A stretch of 64,000 nt of DNA from Ophiobolus disseminans (taxonomy: Eukaryota > Ascomycota > Dothideomycetes > Pleosporales > Phaeosphaeriaceae). The notes under the pieces were generated by a model. It was given only the letters and a program-made list of their open reading frames with translations. It was not told the origin of the DNA and did no database searches. Below are positions 22,053-32,674 of the stretch, piece by piece. The DNA lies in assembly GCA_010093685.1 (NCBI GenBank), contig MU006245.1, forward strand, positions 372,001 to 436,000, in the 5' to 3' direction. Made by a program: the position numbers and the translations under genes. The number at the start of each line of letters is the position of its first letter. Position 1 is the first letter of the stretch.

Positions 22053-23428
22053 GATAGCAGTGAGGTGCGTAGGTGTTATGGTGAATGTAGCACGCGAGGG
22101 AGTGTTGAGGTGGAGTAGGCTGCGTTGAGCTTTTGGTAAGAGTTGTTGTTGATGGGTCAAAGGAAGGTGAGTGTTATTTGTAGAGTCAGAGGAGTGAAAG
22201 CACGGAGAGAAGCGATCACAGTGAATGCTGATGATCGATGTCTTGGCATAGAGTGTAAACAGGGCTCTGGAGATGGCAGGGGCTCGGGGTGAAGCAGCAG
22301 GCGCGGGAATGGGAATTTGAGCACTTTCCCATGTGTGTGACGTAGCTGCGTCGTCAAATTGGGGCGGCAGGTGAAGAACAGCAAAGACCAGCAACGACCG
22401 GGTAGGTGCCGTGCTGCCAGTAAAGGCCCCGACGTGATCTATGGGTGGTCAGAGTGCTAGGGTACTAGAGGTTTGCGCGGCCGTTATGGACAATGAAGGG
22501 TGCTAGGGGCGTGACAGGGGTGCTCAGCCCCGACGCCCAGTTGGATCAGGCTGCTGCATGCACGGCATTGCGAACCTATATTCGAATGCACCAAAAGCCG
22601 AAAATGGCACAAGCCATGCACCAGGTCCGAAGCTTTCTGAGGTCCAGATCATGCGATTAAAAGCAAGCACTTACGAGTGACGTCACCGGAGCGTTGTTGT
22701 TTGTCGGGATTAACCGGGATCGAACTATCAAGGCGCAAACGCTGTGACAGGATTTTGAATATGCCGCTGTGCCACTGTATCATGCGCGCACTGGTACCTG
22801 TAAGATCATTGAGCGTTATCGGCGTTGGACGCACGGGAGGATCTTGCGCAAGTGTTGGGCGTACATGTCTGCGTGGCGCGGTTGGTGGCTGTGCTAAATG
22901 TGTGGATTCGGGGTAGCGGGGATCCCATCGAGGGGAAACGCAAAAGCCCTACGTAAGAGAGCCGTAGTAGGCAGAATGTTTCTGATTTGCTGCGCCAAAA
23001 TGCGTTCTTTATGTCTTTTAGTGTGCATTTTGACTGGCCGGTAGCACACTAGCAACCGCGTCCGGACTCGCAGGGTATGGTGGTCTGTTTGCCGTCAGCG
23101 CCATCATCTCGCAGCCCGCCATTCGGCCTGGACGTTTGAACAATGAAAACTCTCGGAAAAATAATGGCGCACGTAGGCAGTAGCAAACAAAGATGAGTTA
23201 CTGGTCTCGATTGTGTTGCAGCTGCTATAACGGGCCGTGAGATGTGCCTGGCCAAGGATGCATCCTACTCTCGTTTAAAGATGTTGAGCACTTTCTGTTG
23301 CCGCATGTGAGCCACTCTCCCAACACATGGCAATCCATTTTAGGGCTACTATGCATGTCTTATCTTAATCGCGCTCATTAGCCGACGGCCGTGGTGGTGG
23401 TTGGGCAGCAAGCCAGAGTGGACCCGGA
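22053..23428. other. Intergenic, 1.4 kb
   Basis: Upstream region of the preceding minus-strand gene and 3' side of PIN1. It contains isolated tRNA A-box-like and B-box-like motifs (22764-22774 and 22717-22725, minus strand) that do not fold into a tRNA. No gene is supported. Confidence 0.45.
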
Positions 23429-24100
23429 TCACTCCAATCGCTGAATCAGATGCAGGCCGCTTGCTGTGTCGACTATTCCGCTGACTTCGCCCTTTTCCAA
23501 GGCAAACGCCGCCTCCTCAAACTCCTTCTGCATATCGCCATGGCCAAAGAAACCCCTGTAATTCGCGTCAGTCCCTTGCGACAACAACAATGTTTGCCAC
23601 CACGTACAGATCCCCGCCCTTGCGAGCACTGCTGCAGTCCGACTCTGTTGTTGCCAGCTCAGACAGCGACTTTGGGTTGCTGTCGGTGCTTCCTGCCTCG
23701 AACGCCCGGATCTGCGCCTGGTACTGCTCGATGAGGGTTGTAGCTTCGCCTTTGGAGCGTGTGATCTTGGGTTCCCGCCAGCTAGCCGGGCGCCTGCTGT
23801 CACGGTGCTTCACGAGCAGATGCGCTGCGCGAATCTTCTTTCCATCAGCATTGGCGAAGTTTGCCGGCGCAACGCCCTTGGAGCTGTGGTGCTGAGCCAT
23901 GTACTCCTTGAGCTTCTCGGGATCCGTTCCCGCCGGCGGCTCCCATCGCGAGTCTTTTGTTTCGGAATGGAAGTAGTAGGGCAGGTTCTTGGTGTTGGAG
24001 CGGCGCACCTCCCAGCCGGCGGGGAGACCAGTCTCTGAGGACTACGGGGGTGAGCAGGAGGGTAAACAGTAGCGCGCAAGACCGCGACAAAGCTTACCAT
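23429..24100 (-). CDS. PIN1: Pin1/Ess1-type peptidyl-prolyl cis-trans isomerase
   Basis: Parvulin that isomerises phospho-Ser/Thr-Pro bonds, for instance on the RNA polymerase II tail. Exons 24100-24098 (only the ATG), 24041-23608 and 23555-23429 give 187 residues. The WW domain has W11 and W34 in GWEVRRSNTKNLPYYF and DSRWEPP. The PPIase part starts KKIRAAHLLVKHRDSRRPAS, including the phosphate-binding basic residues after HLLVKH. It continues with ESDCSSARKGGDLGFFGHG (catalytic Cys), GDMQKEFEEAAFAL and SGIVDTASGLHLIQRLE, so all family active-site residues are present. A linker of about 25 residues inside the PPIase region, starting near EAGSTDSNPKS, is usual for fungal members. Intron 1 directly follows the start codon. 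It is divergent from RPB9. Confidence 0.92.
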
Positions 24101-24480
24101 TGTTGAGTGTGTGGTGGTGATGGCGCTGGGCGCAATGGGTGTTGTGAGATGACTAGAGATTGCCGGTTACTGGCGCAAGGGGCGATGAGTGGTGCAGAGC
24201 TGGGTCGAGGTTGCAGCGACGTTAGAAATCACGGCTGCGGGCAAGATGATCGGCATATGCGGGGGCGTTCCGTTCCTTAGGAAACAAAGACGGCCCTTGG
24301 CGGCGACTGATGCGGCGTGACAAGCGGTCCGTGTGTCGCTCACCCACGACCGAGTCCACTGCTCTTAGACTACTGAGACAACCGCAACTACTCTCCGCTC
24401 CTGCCGCCTGACTGACGCGACTGCTTCATACCCCAGCTTCCACCAGCTTCACCCACAAAAGTCCCCGCGCCCACATCACC
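24101..24480. other. Intergenic; bidirectional promoter of PIN1 and RPB9
   Basis: 380 bases between divergent starts. Sharing a promoter region is notable because both products act on RNA polymerase II. No further gene. Confidence 0.5.
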
Positions 24481-25252
24481 ATGTCTTCACCCGCAGCAGA
24501 AACTGGCGGTCCCACCAAGAAGGAGCCCATCCTCTTCCGATTTTGCTCAGAATGGTGAGTCGCATAGCGGTTCCAAGCTTCAGCAAGACACTGACGTAAA
24601 CAGCTCAAACCTCCTCTTCCCCCGCGAAGACAAGTCTGAGAACAGGCTCCTCTTCGCCTGCCGCACCTGTTCCTTCACCGAAGAAGCGCCCTCGTCCTGC
24701 GTCATGCGCCACGAAATCTCGTCGACAGTCGGAGCCACGGCCGGTGTGACGGCCGAGGTGGCTCAGGATCCCACGGTTGGTCTCTCCCGCTCCGATTCGC
24801 AAGCCTCTGATCTCGAGGAGCTGCCGTGCTGCACCATGTGCGGCATGGACATTGTCTGCGTCGAGTGCGGCGAAGACCACGCGCCGGGCTTTGTCCTGGA
24901 GGCCGAGGATGAGCAGCCGACGGCAGGTCCTCAGGAGGTCGAGTACGACGAGTATGACGACGACGACATGGAGGATGACTCGTCTTGAGCACATTTCGCT
25001 CGTACTGTTGCTTGCACGCTCTTGAGCCAGCTCGCTAACTGTACCCCTGCGTCTAGTTGCCGCGCATCCAGAAGCAGTGCATGGACTGCGGCGAGAACGA
25101 GGCCGTCTACTTCCAGTCCCAGCAGCGAACCGCTGCAACCGGCATGGTGAGTCTGGGCCGTTCTTGTATCCAGCATGTCTAACACTGTGCAGGCGCTCTA
25201 CTACGTGTGCTGCGGTTGCGGCAGTGTCTCGCGCCCGGGCGACGGCAAGTAA
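24481..25252 (+). CDS. RPB9: RNA polymerase II subunit RPB9, with a coding-like second intron
   Basis: Small zinc-ribbon subunit of RNA polymerase II involved in start-site choice and fidelity. Exons 24481-24554, 24604-24775, 25057-25146 and 25193-25252 give 131 residues. Zinc ribbon 1 is FRFCSEC...FACRTC; ribbon 2 is KQCMDCGENEAVYFQSQQRT...YVCCGCG. The join at DPT/LPRIQKQC follows the family pattern (DPTLPR). The second intron (24776-25056) has a weak donor (gttggt) but a good branch point (ctaac) and acceptor. Its first 213 bases are an open, GC3-rich, in-frame extension ending at TGA 24986-24988. Retention would give a 152-residue form whose tail has LPCCTMCGMDIVCVECGED and an acidic end. 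The canonical form is near certain; the alternative form is inference. Confidence 0.9.
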
Positions 25253-25426
25253 ATCGTCCACATATTCACATGGCATAGCATTGGGACGGCGTCTGATCTT
25301 TTGACATTTATTGCGTGGAGTTCGGAAAAGAAGCTGATACCCGTGGGTATTGTGCAGTGCCATGCACCTATGTTACATGCGCTACGTAGACTCCTGAAAA
25401 TGCATCATCATTACACACATCCATCT

Positions 25427-25940
25427 CTATACGTGCATGGGCGCAAGAGACAGTATCTTGGACCACTCCTTGTGCTTGAGTTCTGCCGCCACGACGCCGC
25501 TGACTCTTGAACCGATGGGCTCGCCGGCCTTGTTGATCAGCACGCAGGCATTGTCGTCGAACTTGACTACGCTGCCGTCCGGCCGCTGCCACTTCTTCGC
25601 TGTGCGCACTACCACCGCATGTCGTACGTCTCCTCGTCGGACCTTGTTTGCTGCGCTGATGGACACGCTGTTGCCCGTCTCGGGGCCGAAGTTTCGTTGC
25701 TTCTTGACGACTACCACTATGCGATCGCCTGCCTTCCGTTAACCACCGTCGCACCTCCCAATCCTGCAAACACCCCACATACCGACTTTTGCGGGTCGTT
25801 TTGATCGCAGGACGTTGACGCACTCGACAATGGCCGCGCCCGAGTTGTCGATGCAGTTAACGAGGGTCTAGATTGTGTTGCATGAGCGCCTGTCTCGGTG
25901 TCCCCCGCCCGTCCGGCTTCCGTACCTTGAGCTGAATCAT
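25427..25940 (-). CDS. MRPL38: Mitochondrial large-subunit ribosomal protein uL14m
   Basis: Structural protein of the mitochondrial ribosome near the subunit interface. Exons 25940-25926 (MIQLK), 25867-25783 and 25728-25427 give 133 residues. Family marks: MIQLKTLVNCIDNSGAAIVE, VNVLRSKRPAKVGDRIVVVV across the second intron, RRGDVRHAVVVRTAKKWQR, FDDNACVLINKAGEPIGSRV and VAAELKHKEWSKILSLAP. Bacterial-type uL14 proteins share the DNSGA and the RG-x-HAVVVRT patterns. Length matches mitochondrial rather than cytosolic uL14 (the latter is about 140 residues with different ends). It is convergent with RPB9 and divergent from SET9. Confidence 0.9.
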
Positions 25941-26472
25941 CGTGTCCAGCGTCGTCCAGGTCACCAGTGTCTCGTGATGTGATGTGATGGAACCGATTCG
26001 CTGCGCAATTTGCTGCAACGCGCAGATGTCGTCGGGCCATGCGGCGTTTCTCCGCCCACTTGTTTCCTAGCGCCTTCGCTTGCTCACGTTCACTCCAGCC
26101 CTTCGGCGTCCAGGCAGGGATGGGCTCCAGCCGCATGGCCCCATTAGCCTTGCCAACCGCTCTCCGCTGACTGCCACCCGTCCAGCAGCGCTATTTGCGT
26201 CTTCGAGTCTGCCCTCCGTGCGGCGCCGCTCCTTCCCCTTGCCTTTCCTATTGTCCCTCATTCTTTCTTTTGGCGCGCCGCGTTCCTATTGTTTCCCTTA
26301 TTCAGGTCGGTGAAAACGCATGGACGCTCTCTACCACCCCAAGGATACCTGCATACGTCACCCCAGCCTCTCCAATTGACCGCGCCAACGACTGCGAACT
26401 CCCGCACCACGCGATCAGCACTCGCCTACGCACAGAGAACCATTATACGCATTTGCGACCACCTGCGCAGCC
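25941..26472. other. Intergenic; bidirectional promoter of uL14m and SET9
   Basis: 532 bases between divergent starts, pyrimidine-rich on the plus strand before the SET9 ATG. Nothing else supported. Confidence 0.5.
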
Positions 26473-28512
26473 ATGCCGCCTTCCAAGGGTGAGAAAAAGG
26501 GGCTCACGCTCGAGAAACTAGCCACATACGACGACGTGATCACCGATGCGCTGGTCGACAAGGTAAGCTGCAACATTGCGCGAGTGCGACAATATAGTCG
26601 CTCGCGATTGAGCAGTTTCGTTAACCATGGCGCCAATTAGGTGTACTACTGGACAACTATTCGCAAGAACCGCGGCACGCGCTTTACCGCATCTCGAGGC
26701 CTGCAGGGAGAGGACATTGCCGGTATCATCCGAGAGCAAGTCATATGGGACAAGGACCCTCTGGAAGCCGTTCAGCAGCTCCTAGATCTGCCGGGCCTGC
26801 GCAAATTCGTGGGCGGTCTCAGAGACAAGAACGACCAGGAGCAGTTCAGGCGCCATCTCCGGAGATATGTCAACATCTACATGCCCGATTGTCCTTTCGA
26901 GGTCACCACGACGAACCGCTACATGATTACGGAGCACGAAGCATCAATCACCGCCCGACGCGACATCAACCCGCGCGAAGAGATCAAGTATCTCACAGGA
27001 GTCCAGGTCGCAATGACGGAAGAGCAGGAGAAATCTCTGGAAATGAGGGGTAAAGATTTCAGCCTCATCATCTCGAGCAGGAAGAAGACGCGCTCATTGT
27101 TCCTTGGTCCTGCGCGCTTTGCGAACCATGACTGTGACGCCAATGCCAGGCTCTCGACCAAGGGCTACGACGGCATGCAGATTGTGGCAGTGAAGCCCAT
27201 CAATGAAGGAGAAGAGATCACGGTTTCTTACGGCGATGATTACTTTGGTGACGACAACGAGGAGTGTCTGTGTCATACATGTGAAGATCGGCAGCAGAAC
27301 GGCTGGGCGCCCATGAAGCGGGTCGACGACAGTGAAGACGACGAGATGGAAGAAGAGAGCACGGCTACTGCAACACCGACCTCTGGAAGAAAACGACAAC
27401 GCAACTCGACCAGCGAGGACGCATCCGACGACACTACACCAATCACTAAGCGGGCCCGAGTCGACAAGAAAACTTCGCCCGCCAAGTCACGCGATCCGGA
27501 GGACATGCGAGAAACCCTTCTGAAGAAGGTGCACAACACATCCTCGCTTCGACAGGAGCTCCCAGTTTCGAGCATTGAGGATCCAGCTAGCAACCTAAGC
27601 ACCACGGCGCCGCCTGTTTCGCGGGAAATCCGTAATCAGCAACGCGACGGTCTCCTCACCGTGAGTTTGGATGAAACCAGCTCATCACGGGAAACGACGC
27701 CAAAGTCACCTCTTACGGCCGCCTCACCAAAGTCATCAAACTCCACCGACGCCACCTCTATCGATGAAGAGCGTCACTCTGAGAGCACCGCTAAGGTCAT
27801 GGTCGACCCTGAGATTATACACGAACGCCCGACTCTCGGAGTGGCCACGGTGAAGGAAGAAATCACCACAACTACGGTAAACGCCCCGTGGCCCTCTCCG
27901 CCTGTAGAAGACGACGCGATGTCCGATCTCAGCGAACTCTCCGACAGCATGGAATTTGACAGTGATAATGAGCAGATCATCAAGCGCAAATTTCGCCCAG
28001 CACTCCGCACCACCCGTTCCAAGTCGCGATACGAGGTCCACAACCGCGTTGGCACCCCGATCTCGAACGGCAAGGAGCAAGATGGAGAGTATGTCGAAAA
28101 CGAGCGCAAACCTGGCGATTACATGACTAGCAACTCGCTGCTCTCGGCCAAGTTCAGTAAGTGGGTAGAGTGCCAGACATGCGAGATCACATTCGTCCAA
28201 CAAGACGGCTACCTCACCCGCAAAGACTGTCCACGATGCGAGCGTCATTCGAAGCTGTATGGCTACCCGTGGCCCAAGACCGAGCGCGACGGTAAGCACG
28301 ACAAAGAAGAGCGCATCACCGACCATCGCACCGTCCACCGCTTCGTCGAGCCGGAAGAGGAGCGCGAGTTGAAGCGCAACAAGACGAAAAAGATTATGAA
28401 AGAGTCGATTCGCGACAGGTTCAGCACGCCCAGGAGCGGTAGAGACAGCATGAGCGCGAGTGTCGAAGTGGACAGTGGACGGAGGAGGAGGCGCGTCCGA
28501 AAGACGATGTAG
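26473..28512 (+). CDS. SET9: Histone H4 lysine-20 methyltransferase SET9 (KMT5 type)
   Basis: Predicted nuclear enzyme that methylates H4K20, linked to DNA-damage checkpoint signalling in fission yeast. Exons 26473-26562 and 26641-28512 give 653 residues; the intron is phase 0 and joins ALVDK to VYYWTTIRKN. The N-terminal helical part (1-110) is typical of SUV420/SET9. The SET domain covers about 115-240: YMITEHEASITARRDI, YLTGVQVAMTEEQE, FLGPARFANHDC (NHDC at 192-195, cofactor binding), EEITVSYGDDYFG (catalytic Tyr region), then the post-SET Cys motif CLCHTC. The C-terminal 400 residues are disordered with basic patches (KRARVDKK, KRKFRPALR) and a CQTCEITFVQQDGYLTRKDC segment (four Cys with the following CPRCERH), possibly a second zinc site. 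Confidence 0.9.
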
Positions 28513-29114
28513 AGCGTCGATCTTTCGCTGAACGAGCGTTCTTCTTGCAGTCCGCCCGACCAACGGTTGAAGCAACATGCCCTTTTCGTTTATCCGTTCG
28601 GTGTTTCGACGTATCTGGCGTTATAAACCCGCATAGCATCAGACATTTTGTTTCTGGAGTTCATTTGCCCCTCGGGGTCTTTTGGTGTTGCATTGGCATA
28701 GCAGCTTTTTTTCTTGTTACCTTTCGAGCATACAACACGCATTTAGGATAGGATTTGGAGTTGCTGGGTTGGATTGTATTGATATGAGCGACGAGGCAAC
28801 ATGTTATAGACAGATGAGCTCTGCATTTGACAAGATCGGCTTTCTTTTTGACCTTGAGTATACCACTTGTGCATCTCTTGTGCTGAGCCATGATATGCTA
28901 CAGCAGCTATACTCACGACACCCAATGGCAACGCATTTCCAGGCTCACACACCACCTACTAGCATCTTCACGGCGTCTTTAACTACAGATTCGTTCAACT
29001 ACATTAGCTCGAGAAATCCCATACATGACGTCACACACACAATTCTCAACCACAACCACAATTCCTACACACATGCGCTCTTTCCAACCCACCACCACCA
29101 CACATACATTCACA
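28513..29114. other. Intergenic between tandem plus-strand genes
   Basis: 3' region of SET9 and upstream of the small membrane protein. Rich in short A/C runs just before the ATG. No gene supported. Confidence 0.5.
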
Positions 29115-29579
29115 ATGCCTCCCCCCTCCGACGACACCGCAATCGACACGCACTCGCGCACCGCGCTCGCCACCACAAAGCGCAACATACGCTACCTGTA
29201 TGACCCTTCCTCGGCGCCCAACGCCATACAATCACGGCGCACACGCACGCTCCTACGCATCGTGCGCTCCTCGCTTATTTTCGTTTTCTGGCGCCTCGTG
29301 CGGTATGCAAAGTACGTCGCCATTGGGAGCTTGGTTGCTACGATTGGTGCGGGCGCGGTGGGAACGGTGGTTAGTGGGGCGGGGTTTGTGCTTGCGCCGA
29401 CGGGGATTATGGGGACGGTTTTGGCGGGGAGCGTGTGGGGTGTTGGACGGTTTATTGTTCGGCGGGTGGGGAGAAGGTGGGAGCATGGGAAGGGGTATGG
29501 GGAGGAAGAAGAAGAGAGAGATGGGAGGATTGGGATGGTGGATAGGGAGGTAAGAGGGCCGGATGCTATGCCTTGGTGA
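29115..29579 (+). CDS. Small predicted membrane protein, hypothetical
   Basis: 154 residues from the ATG at 29115 (context cacaATG). In-frame ATGs at 29025 and 29073 would add a Thr/His-rich stretch that looks like leader sequence. After a polar N-terminus (1-50) come two hydrophobic segments, about 51-70 (SSLIFVFWRLVRYAKYVAI) and about 72-112 (Gly/Val/Ala-rich, with VVSGAGFVLAPTGIMG), followed by a basic patch RRVGRRW and an acidic tail EEEEERDG. The pattern suggests a protein of an organelle or inner membrane with small Gly-rich helices. I do not recognise a named family. Confidence 0.6.
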   Translation: MPPPSDDTAIDTHSRTALATTKRNIRYLYDPSSAPNAIQSRRTRTLLRIVRSSLIFVFWRLVRYAKYVAIGSLVATIGAGAVGTVVSGAGFVLAPTGIMGTVLAGSVWGVGRFIVRRVGRRWEHGKGYGEEEEERDGRIGMVDREVRGPDAMPW

Positions 29580-30042
29580 AAGCATGCCGATGCAAATCAT
29601 TACGCGTTGGGGAAGAAATGGGTCCAGGCGGATTCCTCGTTTCATCGAAAGCCGCGGCTGCATCGATTTATCCCATCGTCGGGGAATGGTGGACGGGTGC
29701 CCAACAGCCTCCAACGACGCTGCTTGCTTTGTACAGCACCGTCTCCTATACCAACCGGATAATGAATACGCCCTCTCACCACACGCGAAACTATCAACTC
29801 CCATCAACGCGACTAGACTAGACGTGGCCTTTGCTATTCACCCACGACACCAATTCAAATTCCCAAAAGTCGAGCAGAAGAGTAATCAGTATCGATGCAA
29901 CCTTCACGGCGACACAGGTGCACAGTCTAGAGGCGGCTGGGATTGTCAGTCATGTCTTGTTCCCTTACATACACATGATTCGGTTGATTGCGCCAGCCAC
30001 TGCATAGTACGGAAGGCAGTATCATGAACCTCACAATCGAAC
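29580..30042. other. Intergenic between convergent genes
   Basis: 3' flanks of the small membrane protein and twinfilin. Nothing supported. Confidence 0.5.
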
Positions 30043-31151
30043 TCATCTTACACTATCAACAAACTCTCTATCCCTCTCCGCACCCTCATATTGCAACTCC
30101 GTTCCCTTGAAACCCTTCCTGACAAACATACTCCTGAACTTGCCTATCCTCTCGTCCTTTTCTACAAACTCCAGTTCTTCAGGCTCATGTATTTCGATCT
30201 TTTGGTCCACGCTGATGCCCACGTCTTCGGCGTGAACGAGTAACCCGGGTATGGCCATGGTGTGCTTCATGCGCTGCTGGACGGGCACGGAATCGGGGGA
30301 GTGGAAGATGAAATACACGAGCGAGTGCGTGGGGTGATGGAAGAAAGTAAATGTAGGTGAAGCGGTGGGTATCAGGGCTGCGATGTCTGCCGAAGAAACA
30401 AGTTTGGCGAAGTCGAGGGTCAGGATCTCGGTGCCGGTGTCGACGTGCTGGTGATGTTAGCATGTATTCGCTGGCAGGTTTGTGTTGACGTACGAGCTGA
30501 ACCACTGCGCCGGGATTGACGAGTGTTTTGAGTGCGTCCTGGGCTTCGGGCGTGATTTTGTTCTTCATACGGCGGTCGCAGAGGCGGCATTTATTGCGCT
30601 TATAGCCCAGATCTTCAACGGCACACCCTTCACAACTTTCGTCATTGCATTTTTTAGTATTCTTCGTGATTCCAGAAGCGGTGTTTGAAGCATCATTGTC
30701 GTCTCGCTCTTGCCATGAGCGGGCGTCGGTGATCTCGCCAATCTCTTTGCATATCAACGATTGAGAGAAGTGTTCCTTCTCAAGGCGCTGGACGAGGTCA
30801 TGTCTGTGCTCGAGAAAGAAAGATCGCTGGTCTTCTTTTGCGAGATACGGCACGTACGTGATGGCTGTTAATGAGTCGTTCCGACGCAGTAGCAGGTACA
30901 ATGGAGTTCTAGGGCTGAGAACAGCATCGAGCTCATTCAGAGCAGTCTGGAATGAACTTCTTGGGTATGTTGAATGCACGGGAGAAAGCGGTTCCAGCGT
31001 GCCGTTGTCCAATGTGAGTGGTAAAGCTAGGCAGGAGCTGTCTGCAGCGAATTTCGCGAATGCATCGAAGACAGCAGCCGACAAGTCTATACAATGATCA
31101 GTTAAGAACTACCTTCAGGGACAGATACTTACCGAATGAGGTGTGATGCAT
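30043..31151 (-). CDS. TWF1: Twinfilin (two ADF-H domains)
   Basis: Actin-monomer binding and filament-end regulating protein of the cytoplasm and actin patches. Exons 31151-31133 (MHHTSF), 31086-30494 and 30447-30043 give 338 residues; both introns are about 46 bases. ADF-H 1 covers about 1-140 (LSAAVFDAFAKFAADSSCLA, then PLYLLLRRNDSLTAITYVPY). A linker with four Cys (CNDESCEGC, CRLCDRRM) is unusual-looking but in frame. ADF-H 2 covers about 185-310 (VDTGTEILTLDFAKLVS, FTFFHHPTHSLVYFIFHSP, VQQRMKHTMAIPGLLVHAE). The C-terminus (FRSMFVRKGFKGTELQYEG) holds the basic tail typical of twinfilins. Two ACGCGT boxes lie about 110-130 bases upstream. Confidence 0.85.
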
Positions 31152-31551
31152 TGTGGAATGTGTTGATGCACGGTTGATAATTGTCGCTAACTTATGTGTT
31201 TATAGACAAGTTCTTTGATGGCAGCCTAGTGAAACTCGTATGGTCTCGTTGTAGGTGACGCGTTCAAAATTTTGCGGACGCGTAAGAGGAGCAAAGCCGA
31301 CATTTTTAGTCCCTGCGTTTCGAAAGCAATGATCACGTTGGGTCGGCTTGCAGCGGGGACGATGTTCTGAAGTGCGGAAGTCCGCAACGCTGCGGAGATC
31401 TACTTACTGCGGCACCTTCTTCCTTCCACCTTCCCGCCAATATTAGTCAGACACAAACGCAGAAAGAGCGATAGTGAGCTTAGTCCAGTTTCACTTGATA
31501 GACAGAAGTGCGCAACCACGCCAGCCTCGAAGCCTGTCACATCTTTAATAT
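31152..31551. other. Intergenic; twinfilin promoter, left edge of the accessory island
   Basis: 400 bases between the twinfilin start and the 3' end of the next minus-strand gene. It holds a pair of ACGCGT boxes listed separately. Confidence 0.5.
31258..31283 (-). promoter_or_regulatory. Paired MCB boxes (ACGCGT) upstream of twinfilin
   Basis: ACGCGT at 31258-31263 and 31278-31283, start-to-start distance exactly 20 bases, 107-132 bases upstream of the twinfilin ATG. ACGCGT is the core site of the G1/S factor MBF/MluI-box binding proteins. Function inferred from motif only. Confidence 0.4.
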
Positions 31552-32249
31552 TCAAGCATACCCCCATTCTATCATGAGTTCCCTCGTCGCCTCATAATGA
31601 CCGCATACTCCGAAAACGAAATGTAACTCTGTGTACTCCGCCTTGAACTCCAATGCATAAGCCTCGTTGTCGAAATCTCCCAGTCTGTGAAGCTGCTTCC
31701 AAGTCTCAGCCAGTTGAGCATCGGCTCTCTTCAGTGCAGTCACGAGACGTTCACTCTTGAGAGTAGTCGTACGATGCAAAGTTTGCTCGTGGTTCACATG
31801 CCCATTGCGAAGTCCCTTGAGCAGCGCTCTCGTTCCGTAATGCATCAAAGCCATCGCTGCCTCGAATCTCCACCGAAGACTCCTCTTCTCTTCCACATCG
31901 CTTTTGATGTAATCGATATCGTCGCACATCCCTCGAATGCACCATTCAATGAACCTTGTCGAAGCGAAGCGCTCTTGGACATATTCGGCATATGCTGTGT
32001 AGCGCGCGTAAAAGCGGGCGTAATTCAAGTGGTCTAGGGCCTCGAGGCTCATCCCTAGATCGATGTGTTAGTTCATTTGCGCTGCGTGGGAAGTAAATCC
32101 TGCTCACACATCATAGCTCTCTTCTGGTCACCCCGCGCTCGCTTGAGTTCTTGCTCGAGCATATGGTCCTCAGATTCTACTTGTCGCAGCTGTACCTTGA
32201 GTGCGATAACCTCGGCCATCAAGACGACTTCAGTATCCGTCACCGTCAT
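31552..32249 (-). CDS. Coiled-coil hypothetical protein, relative of the zinc-knuckle gene next door
   Basis: Exons 32249-32108 and 32054-31552 give 214 residues; the 53-base intron is phase 1 and joins KRAMMW to MSLEALDH. Residues about 6-48 form a strong coiled coil (LKVQLRQVESEDHMLEQEL). The rest is a helical domain: FYARYTAYAEYVQERFAST, IEWCIRGMCDDIDYIKSDVE, WRFEAAMALMHYG, VTALKRADAQLAETWKQLHR and ELHFVFGVCGHYEA. The same blocks in the same order occur in the C-terminal half of the gene at 32675-33823, so the two are paralogues; this one lacks zinc knuckles. No known domain is recognised. The start at 32249 is preferred to the in-frame ATG at 32342, whose extra 31 residues do not resemble the relative. 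Confidence 0.65.
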
Positions 32250-32674
32250 GATGAAGGAGGGAGTTTGTAGTAGTGGGTAATGATAAATTGCGCAAGAAAG
32301 ACATCGTGTGGAGATTTCGACAATACTGTATGAGATTGACAAAGAAAAACAGGTAGCGGAAGACTTAGCACCCTGATCCTCATCCGCAATCCCCCTCTCT
32401 CACGCCCAAAATTCAGTGTATCTGTGTGATGTCATAGGGTAGGGTCAAAGGGCCTCTCGCACCCCTCTTCATGGGACCATGGCCCATGGTGATGTAGCGC
32501 GACTTAGTCCTTATTAGCGTACCTATGAAACGATTGTTCTTGCTGCTGAAGTATTTGTTCGATTTGAATCAACACCACTCCAAGCCTTTACCGTAGATCT
32601 TACCTATCGCTCCAGTATGCAACACCTCGTGATTACAAACAAACTTTATGCCAATCCACGCCCTCGCAATTTAC
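32250..32674. other. Intergenic between tandem minus-strand genes
   Basis: Upstream of the coiled-coil gene and 3' side of the zinc-knuckle gene. Nothing supported. Confidence 0.5.

Noticed and set aside
22717..22774. tRNA-like A box (TGGCACAGCGG) and B box (GTTCGATCC) on the minus strand
   Set aside because: Neither the acceptor stem, the D stem nor the T stem pairs around these motifs, so no cloverleaf can be built. Could be a chance match or a decayed tRNA-derived element.
27736..28578. Minus-strand open frame of 280 codons inside SET9
   Set aside because: Antisense shadow of the SET9 C-terminal region; no independent support.
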